A stretch of 6,258 bases of DNA from an uncultured Lachnospiraceae bacterium. GTDB lineage: Bacteria; Bacillota; Clostridia; Lachnospirales; Lachnospiraceae. Where the stretch lies: NCBI GenBank assembly GCA_902796045.1, contig CADBNQ010000321.1, positions 1 to 6,258 on the forward strand, read 5' to 3'. Below, piece by piece: positions 6,044 through 6,258 of the stretch; positions within the stretch are counted from its first letter, which is position 1; every line of letters begins with the position of its first letter. Below the pieces are notes generated by a model, which saw nothing but the letters and a program-made list of their open reading frames with translations, ran no database searches and had not been told where the DNA came from. The position numbers and the translations under genes were made by a program.

Positions 6044-6258
6044 GAAAAAGTCTGCATCTTATAGAAAAGGACCAGTTGCGTTTACTAGTTCGGTTCGCGC
6101 GCTGATTTACCGCCATTCGCGCAAAACTCGCATCTTGTTTATCGGAATCATCTGCATTTCTCGCTCAGACAAGCGCTCGGTGGCGGTGCTAGCGCAAACC
6201 TCACGTACGTAAACTCCATGCAAACGGTCCTTTTCTATAAGTCGCAGACTCTTTTACA
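6041..6258. repeat. Long imperfect inverted-repeat element, gene-free
   Basis: The last ~215 bases hold no credible gene and are almost entirely one nested inverted repeat. Outer arms: 6049-6055 pairs with 6244-6250 (7 bp); after a 2x2 mismatch, 6058-6073 pairs with 6226-6241 (16 bp without a mismatch). Inner stacked helices: 6076-6079/6220-6223, 6080-6085/6209-6214, 6092-6095/6197-6200, 6099-6103/6191-6195, 6109-6115/6181-6187 and 6119-6122/6173-6176, separated by small bulges and loops. The apex is about 6123-6172. Weak outer pairing reaches the window edge, so the element may continue or end just beyond it. Composition differs from the operon, with many CGCG-type steps. A miniature inverted-repeat (MITE-like) element or a long structured RNA are the main readings. 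Strand and function are unknown. Confidence 0.75.

Noticed and set aside
5370..6116. 248-residue - strand open frame antisense to plsY, starting in the repeat element
   Set aside because: It mirrors plsY codons for most of its length, lacks recognisable motifs, and reads through the terminator stem. plsY on the + strand has all family motifs.
5976..6212. 78-residue + strand open frame running from the plsY 3' hairpin through the repeat element
   Set aside because: It starts inside a hairpin, crosses the intrinsic terminator, has no Shine-Dalgarno sequence and draws most of its residues from the inverted-repeat arms. It is best read as a repeat-derived spurious frame.

Overview
The window is a compact, single-strand run of housekeeping genes. 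Every protein gene lies on the + strand, and order and content are typical of low-GC Gram-positives of the class Clostridia. The PDZ/radical-SAM/DUF512 protein next to der, the long B. subtilis-type RNase HII, the single-anchor type I signal peptidase and the strong AGGAGG-type ribosome binding sites fit a Lachnospiraceae-like gut clostridium. By eye the GC content is about one half. The family-level assignment is inference from gene style, not a database match.

Layout: (1) 1-681, the 3' four-fifths of rbgA, a 50S-assembly GTPase cut by the window edge; (2) 674-1309, lepB, overlapping rbgA by 8 nt; (3) 1310-2083, rnhB, abutting lepB; (4) 2084-2173, a 90-nt gap with two hairpins and a candidate promoter; (5) 2174-2536, yraN; (6) 2577-3935, a PDZ/radical-SAM/DUF512 protein of unknown function; (7) 4005-5327, der, a second ribosome-assembly GTPase; (8) 5331-5966, plsY, membrane glycerol-3-phosphate acyltransferase; (9) 5969-6043, a hairpin followed by a textbook intrinsic terminator; (10) 6041-6258, a gene-free tail made almost entirely of one long imperfect inverted repeat.

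Working together: RbgA and Der both act in large-subunit ribosome maturation. LepB releases exported proteins from their signal peptides, RnhB removes ribonucleotides from DNA, YraN is a nuclease-fold protein of uncertain role, and PlsY starts phospholipid synthesis. This is a growth-linked operon rather than a single pathway. The gap before yraN holds the best internal promoter candidate, so the block may be transcribed as rbgA-lepB-rnhB plus yraN-DUF512-der-plsY, ending at the terminator after plsY.

I see no defence system, prophage, CRISPR array, tRNA or rRNA. The least explained parts are the ~210-bp inverted-repeat element after the plsY terminator, the tandem hairpins and promoter-like site before yraN, and the uncharacterised radical-SAM/DUF512 protein.
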